From the NCBI RefSeq assembly GCF_014203275.1, contig NZ_JACHIP010000003.1:62001-126000 (forward strand): 64,000 nucleotides of DNA. Reading direction: 5' to 3'. The stretch comes from Granulicella aggregans. GTDB taxonomy: Bacteria; Acidobacteriota; Terriglobia; Terriglobales; Acidobacteriaceae. Position numbers and translations under genes: made by a program. Below the pieces are notes generated by a model that did no database searches, was not told the DNA's origin, and saw only the letters and a program-made list of their open reading frames with translations. Below are positions 32,774 to 42,352 of this stretch, piece after piece. How positions within the stretch are numbered: position 1 is the stretch's first letter; each line of letters opens with the position of its first letter.

Positions 32774-35209
32774 ATGAAATTTAAGACTATGAGCCAGCGC
32801 TCGCTCGAAGACGATGCTTTGCGTGTCGAAGCCGTCGAAAAATACGAGGTCTTGACAACGCCAGTCGATCCGGCGCTCAGCGACCTCGCGCGCCTCACCA
32901 CTCAGGTCTGCAATACTCCCATCGCCGCGGTCATGTTGCTCGATGGTGACCGTATGGTTTTCAAAGCGACCGTCGGCATCTCCGTCGCGGAGCAGCCTCG
33001 CGGCGACAGTCCTTGCGAGCGGACGGTTACCCAGCAGGAAGTCTACGAAGTCGCGGACGCCTATCTTGATCCGGAGCACTCTGAGCGCGGCATCGAACTC
33101 GGCGGTCGCATCTTCCGCTACTACGCCGGAGCTCCGCTCATCACCCCGACCGGTACCGTCATCGGCACTGTCTTCGTTCTGGACTCCGTCCCCCGAAAAC
33201 TCACAGCCTCGCAGCGCGACGCGCTTACCATCATCGGCCGCCAGATCATCACCCGGCTCGAACTCAACAGCCGCGTCCGTCAGATGGAGCTCGCTGCCCG
33301 CGTCCATCAGCGAACCGACACCGCCCTTACCGTCGAGCGCAACTTCGTCTCCGCCGTGCTGGACACCGTCGGTGCCCTGGTTGCCGTCTTCGACACCGCC
33401 GGCCGCATCGTGCGCTTCAACCGCGCCTGCGAGACCATCTCCGGCTACAAGTCTTCTGAGCTCCTCGGTCGTTATGTCTGGGAGCAACTGATCCCCAGCG
33501 AAGACGTTCCCGAAGCCATGCGCGAATTCGAAGGCATTCGGACGGGTGGATATCCCGTCACCTTTGAGAATATTTGGCTCACCCGGACCGGAAGCCCCCG
33601 GCGCATCTCCTGGTCGGCGACGGCCCTGCTCGACGCTCAGAAGCAAGTGGCGTTCATCATCTCCACCGGTATCGACGTCACCGTACAACGCGACGCCGAG
33701 GCCACCCTGCGCGAGAGCGAAGCCCGCTACCGCGAACTCATCGAGGGGTCGCTCGGCATGGTCTGCACGCACGATGCCACAGGCGTCCTGCTCTCCGTAA
33801 ACCAGCATGGGGCCGAGGCCATCGGCCGCACCGTCGACGAAGTCGTCGGCCACTCTCTTCTCGACCTCATGTTCCCCGGCACCGAGAAGCTCTTCGCCCA
33901 GTATCTCGACCAGATCGCCCGCACCGGCCAGGCCGAAGGCTTGCTCCACCTGCGCCATCTGAACGGCGAACTCCGCGTCATCGCCTTCCGCAACAAGCTC
34001 ATCTCCGTCCCCGAGCGGCAGCCCTACGTCCTTGGCTTCGGCGTCGATGTCAGCGATAAGATCCGCGCCGAAGGTGAACTCCGCTCCCTCGTCCGCCAGT
34101 CCAACTCCATCCTGGAGTCCATCGGCGACGGCATCCTCGGTGTCGACCTCGAAGGCTGCATCACCGTGATGAATCCTGCCGCCGCGCAGATGCTGGGCTA
34201 CGAGCCGGCAGAGGTGCTCGGCAAGTCCATGCACGATCTCATCCATCATCACCATCCCAGCGGCCAGCACTACTCATGGGAGACATGCCCGGTCAATCTA
34301 AGTCTTCGTAAGATGGAGACCACACGCGTCTCGACCGAGGTCTTCTGGCGCAAGGACGGCACCTTCTTCCCGGTCGATTACGTCGCCCGTCCCCAGGTCG
34401 ATACCGATGCCCGCACCGTAGACGGCGAACGGATCCCCGGCGGCCGTGCCGTCGGCGTCGTTGTCGCCTTCACGGACACCACCCAGCGACGCGCCCTCGA
34501 CCGCATGAAGGACGAGTTCATCTCCACCGTCTCGCACGAACTCCGCACGCCGCTCACCTCACTTCGCGCCTCCCTCGGCCTGATCCAGAGCGGCGCACTC
34601 TCCACCAAGCCCGAGCGAACCCGGCAAATGCTCGATATTGCAATCGGCAACACCGACCGGCTCGTCGCTCTCGTCAACGACATCCTCGACCTAGAACGCA
34701 TCAACAGCGGCAAGACTGAGCTCAACTACAGTATGTTCGGCATCGACGAACTGCTGCGTAAGGCCGCCGCGACCCAGCGGACTCAAGCCGCCCGCGCCGA
34801 CATCGAAATCCAGGTTGAAGCGCAGCAGGTTGATGCCTGGGCCGATCCTGACCGCGTCTCCCAGACCATCAACAACCTCATCTCGAACGCCATCAAGTTC
34901 TCTCCCAAGGGTGGTCGCATCGTCTTTAAGGCCAGCCGCACGGAGAATGACGAGGTCCAGATCGAAGTCCAGGACTCCGGCCCCGGAATCCCCGAGGACA
35001 AGCTCGAACAGATCTTCGAGCGCTTCCACCAGGTCGACGCCTCGGACTCGCGGTCTCGCGGAGGCACCGGCCTCGGCCTCGCCATCTGCCGCAGCATCGT
35101 AGAGCAGCATGGCGGTCGCATCTGGGCTACCAGCAAGCCGGACGAGGGCTCCAGCTTCTTCTTCACCCTGCCGTCGCGGCCCTCGGACTCAGACACGTCC
35201 CTCATATAA
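32774..35209 (+). CDS. GAF/multi-PAS sensor histidine kinase
   Basis: The 811-residue cytoplasmic kinase has, in order, a GAF domain (about 30-180), three PAS domains (about 195-310, 325-440 and 445-575), a HisKA domain with the phosphorylated His in ISTVSHELRTPLTSL, and a HATPase domain with N box (QTINNLISNAIKF), G1 (DSGPGIPEDKLEQIF) and G2 (GGTGLGLAICRSI). There are no membrane segments, so it senses an internal signal, perhaps via a PAS- or GAF-bound cofactor. No response regulator is adjacent. The ATG at 32774 is used; 32789 is an alternative. Confidence 0.92.
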   Translation: MKFKTMSQRSLEDDALRVEAVEKYEVLTTPVDPALSDLARLTTQVCNTPIAAVMLLDGDRMVFKATVGISVAEQPRGDSPCERTVTQQEVYEVADAYLDPEHSERGIELGGRIFRYYAGAPLITPTGTVIGTVFVLDSVPRKLTASQRDALTIIGRQIITRLELNSRVRQMELAARVHQRTDTALTVERNFVSAVLDTVGALVAVFDTAGRIVRFNRACETISGYKSSELLGRYVWEQLIPSEDVPEAMREFEGIRTGGYPVTFENIWLTRTGSPRRISWSATALLDAQKQVAFIISTGIDVTVQRDAEATLRESEARYRELIEGSLGMVCTHDATGVLLSVNQHGAEAIGRTVDEVVGHSLLDLMFPGTEKLFAQYLDQIARTGQAEGLLHLRHLNGELRVIAFRNKLISVPERQPYVLGFGVDVSDKIRAEGELRSLVRQSNSILESIGDGILGVDLEGCITVMNPAAAQMLGYEPAEVLGKSMHDLIHHHHPSGQHYSWETCPVNLSLRKMETTRVSTEVFWRKDGTFFPVDYVARPQVDTDARTVDGERIPGGRAVGVVVAFTDTTQRRALDRMKDEFISTVSHELRTPLTSLRASLGLIQSGALSTKPERTRQMLDIAIGNTDRLVALVNDILDLERINSGKTELNYSMFGIDELLRKAAATQRTQAARADIEIQVEAQQVDAWADPDRVSQTINNLISNAIKFSPKGGRIVFKASRTENDEVQIEVQDSGPGIPEDKLEQIFERFHQVDASDSRSRGGTGLGLAICRSIVEQHGGRIWATSKPDEGSSFFFTLPSRPSDSDTSLI

Positions 35210-35390
35210 ACGACTCTTCCGTCGCAGGCTAAGCCCGGCAAAATCTGCCGTTTACGGCAAACTTTGCTTAGCACCATCGGGGTATTCCACTCCACATTCC
35301 CTCAGGTCACTATGGTGCAGCGGTACCTAATCCTCCCCCGGAGCTCTTTCCAGGATTCTGCCGCGAGCATCGATCTTCAGGGAGCGTTCT

Positions 35391-35987
35391 GTGTCAATTA
35401 CAACTGGTGTCTCTTCCTCCGTCCTCCAGTCGCTGCTCGACAGCGCATATAGCCCGGTCACTACATCGAGCACCGCCCAGACCGCATCCACCAGCGCAGT
35501 CTCCTCAACCTCTCTCCTCTCTTCGTCAACCGACAGCTCATCGACCAGCTCGCTCGACCCTGTTACTCAGGATCTCGTCAACCTGCTGAAGGATCTTGCC
35601 TCGGGCGATGCGACCAACGCGAAGACGGCGCTGGCCCAACTGCAGAAGGACCTCAAGGCCAGCTCAACTGAGTCCAACACGACCAAAGACCTGACCTCGT
35701 TCCTCAAAGACCTCACCTCGGGTAACACCACCGCAGCTCAGTCCGACATAAAGCAGTTGGAGCTCGATCTTGGCATCAAGCCCGACTCAACTTCTAGCAC
35801 TTCCGCCTCGGCGACCAGCAGTTCTGACTCGACCTCCGTCACCTCGGAGACCGCCCTGGACAAGCTCGTCACCAAGCTTGCCACCCTTCTGAAATCCGGT
35901 AGCACCGACGACGCGCTTCAAGCCGTGGCCAGCTACCTCGTCCAGCACGGCCAGGGAACCGGCTCACTGGTCAACGTCTCCGCCTGA
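35391..35987 (+). CDS. Ser/Thr-rich hypothetical protein
   Basis: The 198-residue protein starts at a GTG with GGGAG 6 bases upstream. About 35% of it is Ser and Thr, in runs such as STAQTASTSAVSSTSLLSSS and [15 protein letters not shown]. Between them are two related helical segments, DLVNLLKDLASGDATNAKTAL and DLTSFLKDLTSGNTTAAQSDI, a tandem repeat of about 50 residues, and a third, weaker one near the C-terminus (LVTKLATLLKSGSTDDALQAV). There is no signal peptide. The repeat pattern is like that of small acidobacterial proteins of unknown role. The function is unknown. Confidence 0.65.
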   Translation: MSITTGVSSSVLQSLLDSAYSPVTTSSTAQTASTSAVSSTSLLSSSTDSSSTSSLDPVTQDLVNLLKDLASGDATNAKTALAQLQKDLKASSTESNTTKDLTSFLKDLTSGNTTAAQSDIKQLELDLGIKPDSTSSTSASATSSSDSTSVTSETALDKLVTKLATLLKSGSTDDALQAVASYLVQHGQGTGSLVNVSA

Positions 35988-36013
35988 CAACCGCTCAGCA
36001 TCTGTCAAGAACA

Positions 36014-36075
36014 CGTCATCTCGACCGTAGCCATGCGGTTCTATCGCGTGGTAGTGGAGAGACCACCGCATTTCG
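36014..36075 (+). repeat. dispersed intergenic repeat, copy 1
   Basis: A stretch beginning CGTCATCTCGACCG-T-AGCC and ending GTGGAGAGACC-A-CCGCATTTCG matches, inverted, 51405-51468. The inner part is an imperfect hairpin that differs between copies while preserving the ends. It looks like a REP/BIME-type dispersed element of this genome. Confidence 0.6.
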
Positions 36076-36112
36076 TCGGCGCGGCGGTTAAACTCCTTCA
36101 CCACGTACTCGC

Positions 36113-36150
36113 AAAAGACAACGGCCTCCGTCTGGAGGCCGTTGTCTTTT
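36113..36150. terminator. bidirectional hairpin terminator
   Basis: A perfect 17-bp stem (36113-36129 with 36134-36150, loop GTCT) with AAAA at one end and TTTT at the other. It lies between the plus-strand Ser/Thr-rich gene and the convergent acs gene and can terminate both. Confidence 0.85.
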
Positions 36151-36225
36151 GCAAACCTTGATCGCTCATCCAACCCTTGTCATACGGCGCGAATCCGGGG
36201 TCCCGGGTCGGCGCACTTGCTGGCC

Positions 36226-36258
36226 GGGGTGGGAAACGGAGGATCTGCTTCCCACCCC
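36226..36258 (-). terminator. hairpin just past acs
   Basis: GGGGTGGGAA and TTCCCACCCC form a 10-bp stem around a 13-base loop, 6 bases beyond the acs stop codon on the minus strand. It has no U-run. It may be a dispersed palindrome rather than a terminator. Confidence 0.45.
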
Positions 36259-36263
36259 AGCCA

Positions 36264-38234
36264 CTAGGCCTCGTCCTGCTCCCGCAATTTCGCGACCACA
36301 GCAAAGTCCTCAAGCGTAGTCGTATCGCCTTTGACTTCACCCGTAGTCGCCAACTCCCTCAGCAGCCGCCGCATGATCTTGCCGCTACGAGTCTTCGGTA
36401 GAGCATCGGTAAACCGCAAATCATCCGGCCGAGCCAGCGCCCCAATCTCCTTCGCGACCCACTGCCGCAGCTCCTGCCGCAGTTCATCGCTGGCCTCATA
36501 CCCATGCTCCAGCGTGACGAACGCCGCGATGGCCTGCCCCTTCATCTCATCAGGACGTCCCACCACCGCCGCCTCAGCGACCTTCGTGTGCGCCACAAGG
36601 GCCGACTCGATCTCCATCGTCCCCAGCCGGTGGCCGCTCACATTGATGACGTCATCCACGCGCCCCATCAACCAGAAGTAGCCATCCTGATCGCGCCTCG
36701 CCCCATCGCCCGTAAAGTACTTGCCCGGCACCTCACTGAAGTAGGCCTCCTCATACCGCTTTGGGTCACCATAGATCGTCCGCGCCATCGAAGGCCAGGG
36801 TTTCGAGATTACAAGTAATCCCCCCTGCCCGTCAGGCACGGGCTCGCCCTCCTTTGTAACGATCTCCGGCACAATTCCAAAGAAAGGCCGCGTCGCGGAA
36901 CCTGGCTTGGTCGCGATCGCCCCTGGGATCGGCGTGATCATGAGCGCGCCTGTCTCCGTCTGCCACCAAGTATCGGCGATCGGGCACCGCTCCTTGCCCA
37001 CCATGCGGTGATACCACATCCACGCCTCAGGGTTGATCGGCTCGCCCACCGTACCCAGCAGCCGCAGAGAGCCCAGATCGTACTTCTCGATCCACTCGTT
37101 GCCCCACTTGATGAACGCTCGGATCGCCGTCGGAGCCGTATAGAACACTGTCACCTTGTGCTCGTCGATGATCTTCCAGAACCGGTCGTTCTCAGGAAAG
37201 TTGGGAGCGCCCTCGTACATCAGCACCGTCACGCCGTTCTGCATCGGCCCATACACAACATAGGAGTGCCCGGTAACCCAGCCGATATCGGCTGTGCACC
37301 AGTAAACGTCGTCACCCCGCAGATCAAAGACGTACTTGCTCGTCAGATAGGTTCCAACCGCATATCCACCGGTCGTATGAACAAGCCCCTTAGGTTTGCC
37401 CGTCGTCCCCGACGTGTAGAGGATGTACAACGGATCTTCCGCGTCCATCCACTCGCACGGACACTCTGCCGCAACGGACCCGACAGCATCATGCAGCCAG
37501 ATGTCTCGTCCCTCCTGCATGTTGATCGAAGACTTCGTCCGCTGATAGACAATGACGCTCTTCACCGACGGGCACTTGGTCAGCGCCTCATCCACAATCG
37601 CCTTCAGCTTGATCTCGCTGCCACGGCGGAAGCTGCCATCCTGCGTCAGCACTGCAACACAGCTTGAGTCGTTGATCCGATCCACCAGCGCATGAGCGGC
37701 AAATCCGCCGAAGATCACCGAATGCACCGCACCAATGCGCGCACACGCCAGCAGAGCCATGGCCAGCTCCGGCGACATGCCCATGTAGATCGCAACCCGG
37801 TCGCCCTTCTTCACACCCTGCGCCTTCAGCACATTTGCGAACCGCTGCACCTGTTCATGCAGTTCGGCATAGGTGATCTTGCGAACCTCTCCCGGCTCGC
37901 CCTCCCACAGAATCGCCACCTTCTCCGGAGTGCTCAGCGCATGGCGGTCCACGCAGTTATGGCAGAGATTGATCTTGCCGTCCACGAACCACTTCGCATG
38001 TGGACCCGATCCATCCAGCACCTGCGACCACGGAGCGAACCACTCCAGGTTCGAAGCCGCATCCGCCCAGAACGCATCAGGCTCTTCGACGCTCTTTTTG
38101 TACAGAGCTTCATACTCCGCCAGGCTACCGATATGTGCCTTGGCCGCAAACTCGGCCGGGGGAGGGAAGACGCGGTGCTCGCGAAGGGTTGAACTTAAAT
38201 TGGTGTTTTGTGTCACAAGAGTCTGCCCTGCCAT
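36264..38234 (-). CDS. acs: acetyl-coenzyme A synthetase
   Basis: It makes acetyl-CoA from acetate, ATP and CoA via acetyl-AMP. The 656 residues match the family length. Visible motifs are the adenylate-forming P-loop [31 protein letters not shown], the TWWQTETG loop, the hinge [14 protein letters not shown], and [17 protein letters not shown], whose Lys is the usual reversible acetylation site. It is monocistronic, convergent with the Ser/Thr-rich gene and divergent from the OFA-type transporter, itself a possible organic-acid carrier. Confidence 0.96.
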   Translation of the reverse strand: MAGQTLVTQNTNLSSTLREHRVFPPPAEFAAKAHIGSLAEYEALYKKSVEEPDAFWADAASNLEWFAPWSQVLDGSGPHAKWFVDGKINLCHNCVDRHALSTPEKVAILWEGEPGEVRKITYAELHEQVQRFANVLKAQGVKKGDRVAIYMGMSPELAMALLACARIGAVHSVIFGGFAAHALVDRINDSSCVAVLTQDGSFRRGSEIKLKAIVDEALTKCPSVKSVIVYQRTKSSINMQEGRDIWLHDAVGSVAAECPCEWMDAEDPLYILYTSGTTGKPKGLVHTTGGYAVGTYLTSKYVFDLRGDDVYWCTADIGWVTGHSYVVYGPMQNGVTVLMYEGAPNFPENDRFWKIIDEHKVTVFYTAPTAIRAFIKWGNEWIEKYDLGSLRLLGTVGEPINPEAWMWYHRMVGKERCPIADTWWQTETGALMITPIPGAIATKPGSATRPFFGIVPEIVTKEGEPVPDGQGGLLVISKPWPSMARTIYGDPKRYEEAYFSEVPGKYFTGDGARRDQDGYFWLMGRVDDVINVSGHRLGTMEIESALVAHTKVAEAAVVGRPDEMKGQAIAAFVTLEHGYEASDELRQELRQWVAKEIGALARPDDLRFTDALPKTRSGKIMRRLLRELATTGEVKGDTTTLEDFAVVAKLREQDEA

Positions 38235-38450
38235 CGAACCATTACCTCGGTTTCACTTGAATAGCAAAAAGGTACGCTATGCCGCGCACCACAGGCAAAC
38301 AAACGAGCCAGCCTCTCGGACAATCGTCCTAGGCACAGTGTATGGTTGTCCCGGCATCGAAGAATCTGGGTGCGATCAACTCTTACCATGGTTCCCGCAA
38401 CGCCATCTTGCATCCATGTAAAGAGCACTTGAATACTGGAGTTTTTGAAC

Positions 38451-39827
38451 ATGTCTCTTGGCTTTCTTGATCGTGATCGTTCCATTGCGCCGGCCGGATA
38501 CAGTCGCTGGCTTGTACCTCCTGCCGCTCTCGCCATCCATCTCTCCATCGGCCAGGTGTACTCCTTCTCCGTCTTCAAAAATCCGCTCCTCGCCCTTCAC
38601 GGCGCGGATGGCTCCGCCTGGAACCTCAAAGCGGTCGGCTATATCTTCTCCATCGCCATCGCCTTCCTCGGAATCTCCGCCGCTCTCTTCGGCGCATGGT
38701 TGGAGAAGGCCGGCCCACGCAAGGCGATGTTCTTCGCGGCACTCTGCTTCAGCATCGGCTTCTTCGTAGCGTCAGCCGGTGCCACCACCCACAATCTTGC
38801 CCTCATCTACCTCGGCTACGGAGTCATCGGCGGTATCGGCCTCGGCCTGGGATACATCTCTCCCGTCTCGACGTTGATCAAGTGGTTTCCCGATCGCCCG
38901 GGCCTCGCAACCGGCCTAGCCATCATGGGCTTCGGCGGAGGCGCCATGATCGGCGGCCCGCTCGCCAACCAGCTCATGGCCCACTTCAAGGCTGCCGGAC
39001 AGCCCTCTATTCCGTACACCTTCATCACCATGGGTGCGATCTACTTCGTCTTCATGATGTTCGGCGTCTTTACCATCCGCGTCCCCGCTAAGGACTGGAA
39101 GCCCGAAGGCTGGACAGCTCCGGTCAGACAATCTGCCCTGATCTCGAAGCACAACGTCGCCGTCGCACAAGCCTGGAAGACCCCGCAGTTCATGCTGCTA
39201 TGGATCATCCTCTTCACCAACGTCACTGCGGGCATCGGCATCCTCGAGCAAGCCGCCCCGATGATCCAGGACCTCTTCAAAGGTGTCATCAGCCCAACCG
39301 CCGCCGTAGGATTTGTCGGCCTCCTCAGCATCTTCAACATGGCCGGCCGGTTCATCTGGGCCTCCTGCTCCGACCTGCTAGGCCGCAAGGTGACCTACTT
39401 CGTCTTCTTCACGCTGGGAGCCGTCCTCTACTTCTTCCTCCCCCTCACCCGGCTCGATCACCTGAACTCGGTGACGCTCTTCGTCCTCATCTCAGCGGTT
39501 GTGATCTCGATGTACGGCGGCGGCTTTGCCACCATCCCCGCCTACCTGAAGGACCTCTTCGGCGGTTATAACGTCTCCGCGATCCACGGTCGCCTGCTCA
39601 CCGCCTGGTCGACCGCCGGCATCGTCGGCCCGCTCATCGTCAACGGCATCCTCGATCACTATGTTGCCAACAAGCTACCGAAGCAGGACGCCTATCCGCT
39701 CATCCTGCATATCATGTCCGGCCTGCTCGTCGTCGGCTTCATCGCCAACCTCTTCGTGAAGCCTGTCAGCGAGAAGTACTGGCTCAAGGACTCAGAGACC
39801 CTGACACCGGTAGGCGCAGCCCACTAA
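38451..39827 (+). CDS. OFA-family MFS transporter (oxalate/formate antiporter type)
   Basis: The 458-residue protein has 12 predicted membrane helices and the OFA pattern: SRWLVPPAALAIHLSIGQVYSFSVF in helix 1, GYGVIGGIGLGLGYISPVSTLIKWFPDRPGLATGLAIMGFG in the loop 4-5 region, and YGGGFATIPAYLKDLFG. OFA members exchange or import small carboxylates such as oxalate, formate, lactate or pyruvate; the substrate here is not determined. The ATG at 38451 has GGAG 9 bases upstream. A 50-residue membrane partner follows after 37 bases, and acs is divergent. Confidence 0.9.
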   Translation: MSLGFLDRDRSIAPAGYSRWLVPPAALAIHLSIGQVYSFSVFKNPLLALHGADGSAWNLKAVGYIFSIAIAFLGISAALFGAWLEKAGPRKAMFFAALCFSIGFFVASAGATTHNLALIYLGYGVIGGIGLGLGYISPVSTLIKWFPDRPGLATGLAIMGFGGGAMIGGPLANQLMAHFKAAGQPSIPYTFITMGAIYFVFMMFGVFTIRVPAKDWKPEGWTAPVRQSALISKHNVAVAQAWKTPQFMLLWIILFTNVTAGIGILEQAAPMIQDLFKGVISPTAAVGFVGLLSIFNMAGRFIWASCSDLLGRKVTYFVFFTLGAVLYFFLPLTRLDHLNSVTLFVLISAVVISMYGGGFATIPAYLKDLFGGYNVSAIHGRLLTAWSTAGIVGPLIVNGILDHYVANKLPKQDAYPLILHIMSGLLVVGFIANLFVKPVSEKYWLKDSETLTPVGAAH

Positions 39828-39864
39828 GAGCGTGCCTTCAAAAAGGCCGCAAAGGAGATCCAGC

Positions 39865-40017
39865 ATGACCGAAGTAAAGAAGTCCTCGCCCGCATTGATT
39901 GCCGCCGCCTGGGTGATCGTCGTACTCCCCACCCTATGGGGGCTGAACTACACCGTGCAAAATGCGCTGAAGATCTTCGCCAAACCCGCTCCAGCCGCAA
40001 CCGCACCGATGAAGTAA
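39865..40017 (+). CDS. MFS transporter small subunit
   Basis: The 50-residue protein starts at an ATG behind AAAGGAG and has one hydrophobic helix (ALIAAAWVIVVLPTLWGLNY), then TVQNALKIFA and a Pro/Ala tail. This is the known single-span small partner encoded next to OFA-type MFS transporters in several phyla. The spacing of 37 bases indicates one operon. It probably stabilises or modulates the transporter in the inner membrane. Confidence 0.85.
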   Translation: MTEVKKSSPALIAAAWVIVVLPTLWGLNYTVQNALKIFAKPAPAATAPMK

Positions 40018-40075
40018 TGAGGAATACCGCATCGCCAAATCAACCTCGTAGTTGCTCAAGCCATCTGGAGTAGCA

Positions 40076-40126
40076 GCGGGCTTCAGCCCGCGGTACGGCC
40101 GCCGCCAGGACAAGGGCTTTAGCCCT
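40076..40126. repeat. pair of GGGCTT-AGCCC palindromes
   Basis: GCGGGC-TTCA-GCCCGC (40076-40091) and AGGGC-TTTA-GCCCT (40113-40126) lie 21 bases apart between two convergent genes. A third palindrome of the same design occurs at 46251-46266. They look like a dispersed palindrome family; in pairs they may also help terminate transcription. Confidence 0.6.
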
Positions 40127-40193
40127 GGAGAAGATCCATCGACATCATCACGATGCAGAGAGACTCCGGATCTGCCCTTGTCCCTTCTGGCCG

Positions 40194-41522
40194 CTACTGC
40201 AACAACGCAATCGCAGCATCCGTCATGGCGCTCACACCCATCCGAATCGTCGGTTCAGGCACCGGCGCAAACAAAGGAGAGTGAGGCGAAGGCAGTGGCA
40301 CGCCCGACTTCTCACTCTGCTCAACCTTCGCCGGGTCATAAGCGCCCAGCCAGAAGATCACCGCAGGGATCTTATGGTCGAGGCCAAAGACACCGAAGTC
40401 TTCACTCCCCATCTTCGGATCGTCCTCGACGACCGATTCCTTACCAAACTTTTGTTGAAAGAGCGCGACCAGTCGACCTGAAAGGGCAGGGTCGTTGTAC
40501 ATGGAGGGCGTGTACTCCTGCATCGTGAGGATGGGCATACGATCTGCGGGAACGCCGGCGGCAATGGCGATTCCCTTAGCCGTCCGCTCGATTCCAGCGA
40601 GGATCGTCTGCCGCACCGTCTCGTCGTAGGCGCGGAAGTTCAGCTCCATCTTCACTTCATCCGGAATGATATTGCGCTTGGTCCCGCCGTGGATGTCACC
40701 AACCGTCAATACGGCCGGTGATCGGGGCGGCGTAGACCGGCTGACGATGGTCTGCAGCGCCACGATGAACTCTGCCGACATCACGATCGGGTCTTTGCCA
40801 CTCTGTGGCTGCGAAGCATGCGCTCCTACGCCGCGCATAAGGACATCCATGCCCGTCGAACTTGCCATCGCATAGCCGGGTACAACGGCAAGCGTCCCGA
40901 CGGCCAGGTTGCTGTCATGTAGCGCGATCGCCATGTCCGGTGTTCCGAAGCGCTCATAGAGGTGGTCGGCAAGCATAGCCGCCGCGCCGTCGATCGTCTC
41001 CTCGCTCGGCTGCCCGACCAGCATCAGCGTCCCGTGCCACTTCGCCTTCTCCTGAGCCATCAGCCGAGCCACGCCGATCATCGTCGTCACGTGGATGTCG
41101 TGCCCGCACGCATGCATCACCCCAACATCCTGCCCCGCAGGATTCTTCGCGCGCACCACGCTCGCATAGGGCAGTTCCGTCTTCTCCGTCACCGGCAAAG
41201 CGTCCATGTCCGCCCGCACCAGTAGCGTCGGCCCCGCTCCATTCTTCAGAATCGCCACCACCCCGAACGCCTTCGAACCATCCTTGTAAGTGCCAACACG
41301 CTCGGTCACTGTATAACCGGCCGCTCGAAGCTCGCCCGCCAGCAGGGCAGAAGTCTTCTCCTCGTGATGCGACAACTCCGGAGCGGCGTGCAGAGACTTA
41401 TATGTCGCCAGCAGGTTCGGTAACTGTACATTGGCCAGCGCAGGCACATCCTGCGCACGCAGCGTCGCAGTAGCGACAACCAGGACGGCAGCCGTAAGGC
41501 AGCCAACTTCAAGAGTCTTCAT
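40194..41522 (-). CDS. secreted M20-family amidohydrolase
   Basis: The 442-residue protein starts with a signal peptide (MKTLEVGCLTAAVLVVATAT, cleaved near RAQ). The mature part is an M20D amidase/hippuricase: LLVRADMDALPV, HACGHDIHVTTMIG with metal-binding Cys/His, the catalytic Glu in GQPSEETIDGA, a dimerisation domain, and PKMGSEDFGVF near the end. Such enzymes cleave N-acyl amino acids or related amides. Export to the periplasm is unusual for the housekeeping members and suggests peptide or amide scavenging. Confidence 0.9.
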   Translation of the reverse strand: MKTLEVGCLTAAVLVVATATLRAQDVPALANVQLPNLLATYKSLHAAPELSHHEEKTSALLAGELRAAGYTVTERVGTYKDGSKAFGVVAILKNGAGPTLLVRADMDALPVTEKTELPYASVVRAKNPAGQDVGVMHACGHDIHVTTMIGVARLMAQEKAKWHGTLMLVGQPSEETIDGAAAMLADHLYERFGTPDMAIALHDSNLAVGTLAVVPGYAMASSTGMDVLMRGVGAHASQPQSGKDPIVMSAEFIVALQTIVSRSTPPRSPAVLTVGDIHGGTKRNIIPDEVKMELNFRAYDETVRQTILAGIERTAKGIAIAAGVPADRMPILTMQEYTPSMYNDPALSGRLVALFQQKFGKESVVEDDPKMGSEDFGVFGLDHKIPAVIFWLGAYDPAKVEQSEKSGVPLPSPHSPLFAPVPEPTIRMGVSAMTDAAIALLQ

Positions 41523-41603
41523 GAGTTCTCCGGGAACAGGTATAGACAGGTAAGAACAGGTTTACGGTGCGATCAGTGTATAGCCCTGTAAACTTTCATC
41601 AGC

Positions 41604-41783
41604 ATGACGATCCTCTGGTCGGCGATGTTCGCGATATTCTTCGGCTTCGTCTTTGGCGTCGGCTGTTCGCTCGCCGTGATGTACTCCATCTACAACGGCG
41701 GCTACCGGGCGGCAGTGAAAGACAGCCAGCTTCCGGCCCCTCCCGAGCGCTACCTCAAGGCACTCAGCGACTTGAAACGCTGA
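41604..41783 (+). CDS. small membrane protein (59 aa)
   Basis: An ATG-initiated frame of 59 codons encodes one strongly hydrophobic helix (WSAMFAIFFGFVFGVGCSLAV) followed by a soluble tail ending PPERYLKALSDLKR. The composition and third-position GC are those of real genes here. No ribosome site is obvious. The protein is probably an inner-membrane peptide with its tail in the cytoplasm. It is not recognised as any named family. Confidence 0.55.
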   Translation: MTILWSAMFAIFFGFVFGVGCSLAVMYSIYNGGYRAAVKDSQLPAPPERYLKALSDLKR

Positions 41784-42352
41784 CGCGGCGCGTGGAACAA
41801 GCCACAATTTGCCGTTCTTCCGGTAAAAAATACCCGGTGACTTTTGCGCTCCGGCCTCGTCGAAATCGCATCGGATACGATCCAGCGGCGGAGTTCGCAG
41901 GTCCTCTACCGCCACTGGCGCAGCTTCGGCAGACATCCAAACGGAAGGGTATGTTTACCTCCCCGTTACCCTCAAGCCACCTCTCGCGCCGGACGATCAT
42001 CTATAGGGAGAACGCAAAATCAGCAGCAAACGGCATGATTCCATAGGGGACACCCCTGCAACGAAAGTGCAAGTGCCATGCCGCAGTGGACAGGCGACGA
42101 TACTATCATCGGTTACGGAAGTGTACCCTGATAGTGCGTACCGATTTTTTACCGCTACCGTTGCAGCCAGACTCCGGCGCGGTGAGAAGCATAGGGTGGC
42201 GGCCAATCCGGACCATCGCTCCATGACGTGACTTGTTGCAGCTTTTAGCCGGGGTGTACAGGATCGAACCGATAGAGTTCAGCCTGGCCATCCAAATCCT
42301 CACTCGACTACCAGCTTCCGGCAGGAAGCTGCACAAAGGGCGCTCCCACATC
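41784..42352. other. long intergenic region upstream of the TonB-like gene
   Basis: No gene is supported in this 569-bp stretch; open frames on either strand lack codon bias and domains. CAGCTTCC-GGCA-GGAAGCTG (42312-42331) is a perfect 8-bp hairpin just upstream of AAAGGG and the ATG at 42353, so it lies in the leader of that gene. No riboswitch family is recognised. Confidence 0.4.

Noticed and set aside
32762..34270. Long minus-strand open frame (502 codons) opposite the histidine kinase
   Set aside because: It is a high-GC antisense shadow; the plus strand carries the complete GAF/PAS kinase motifs.
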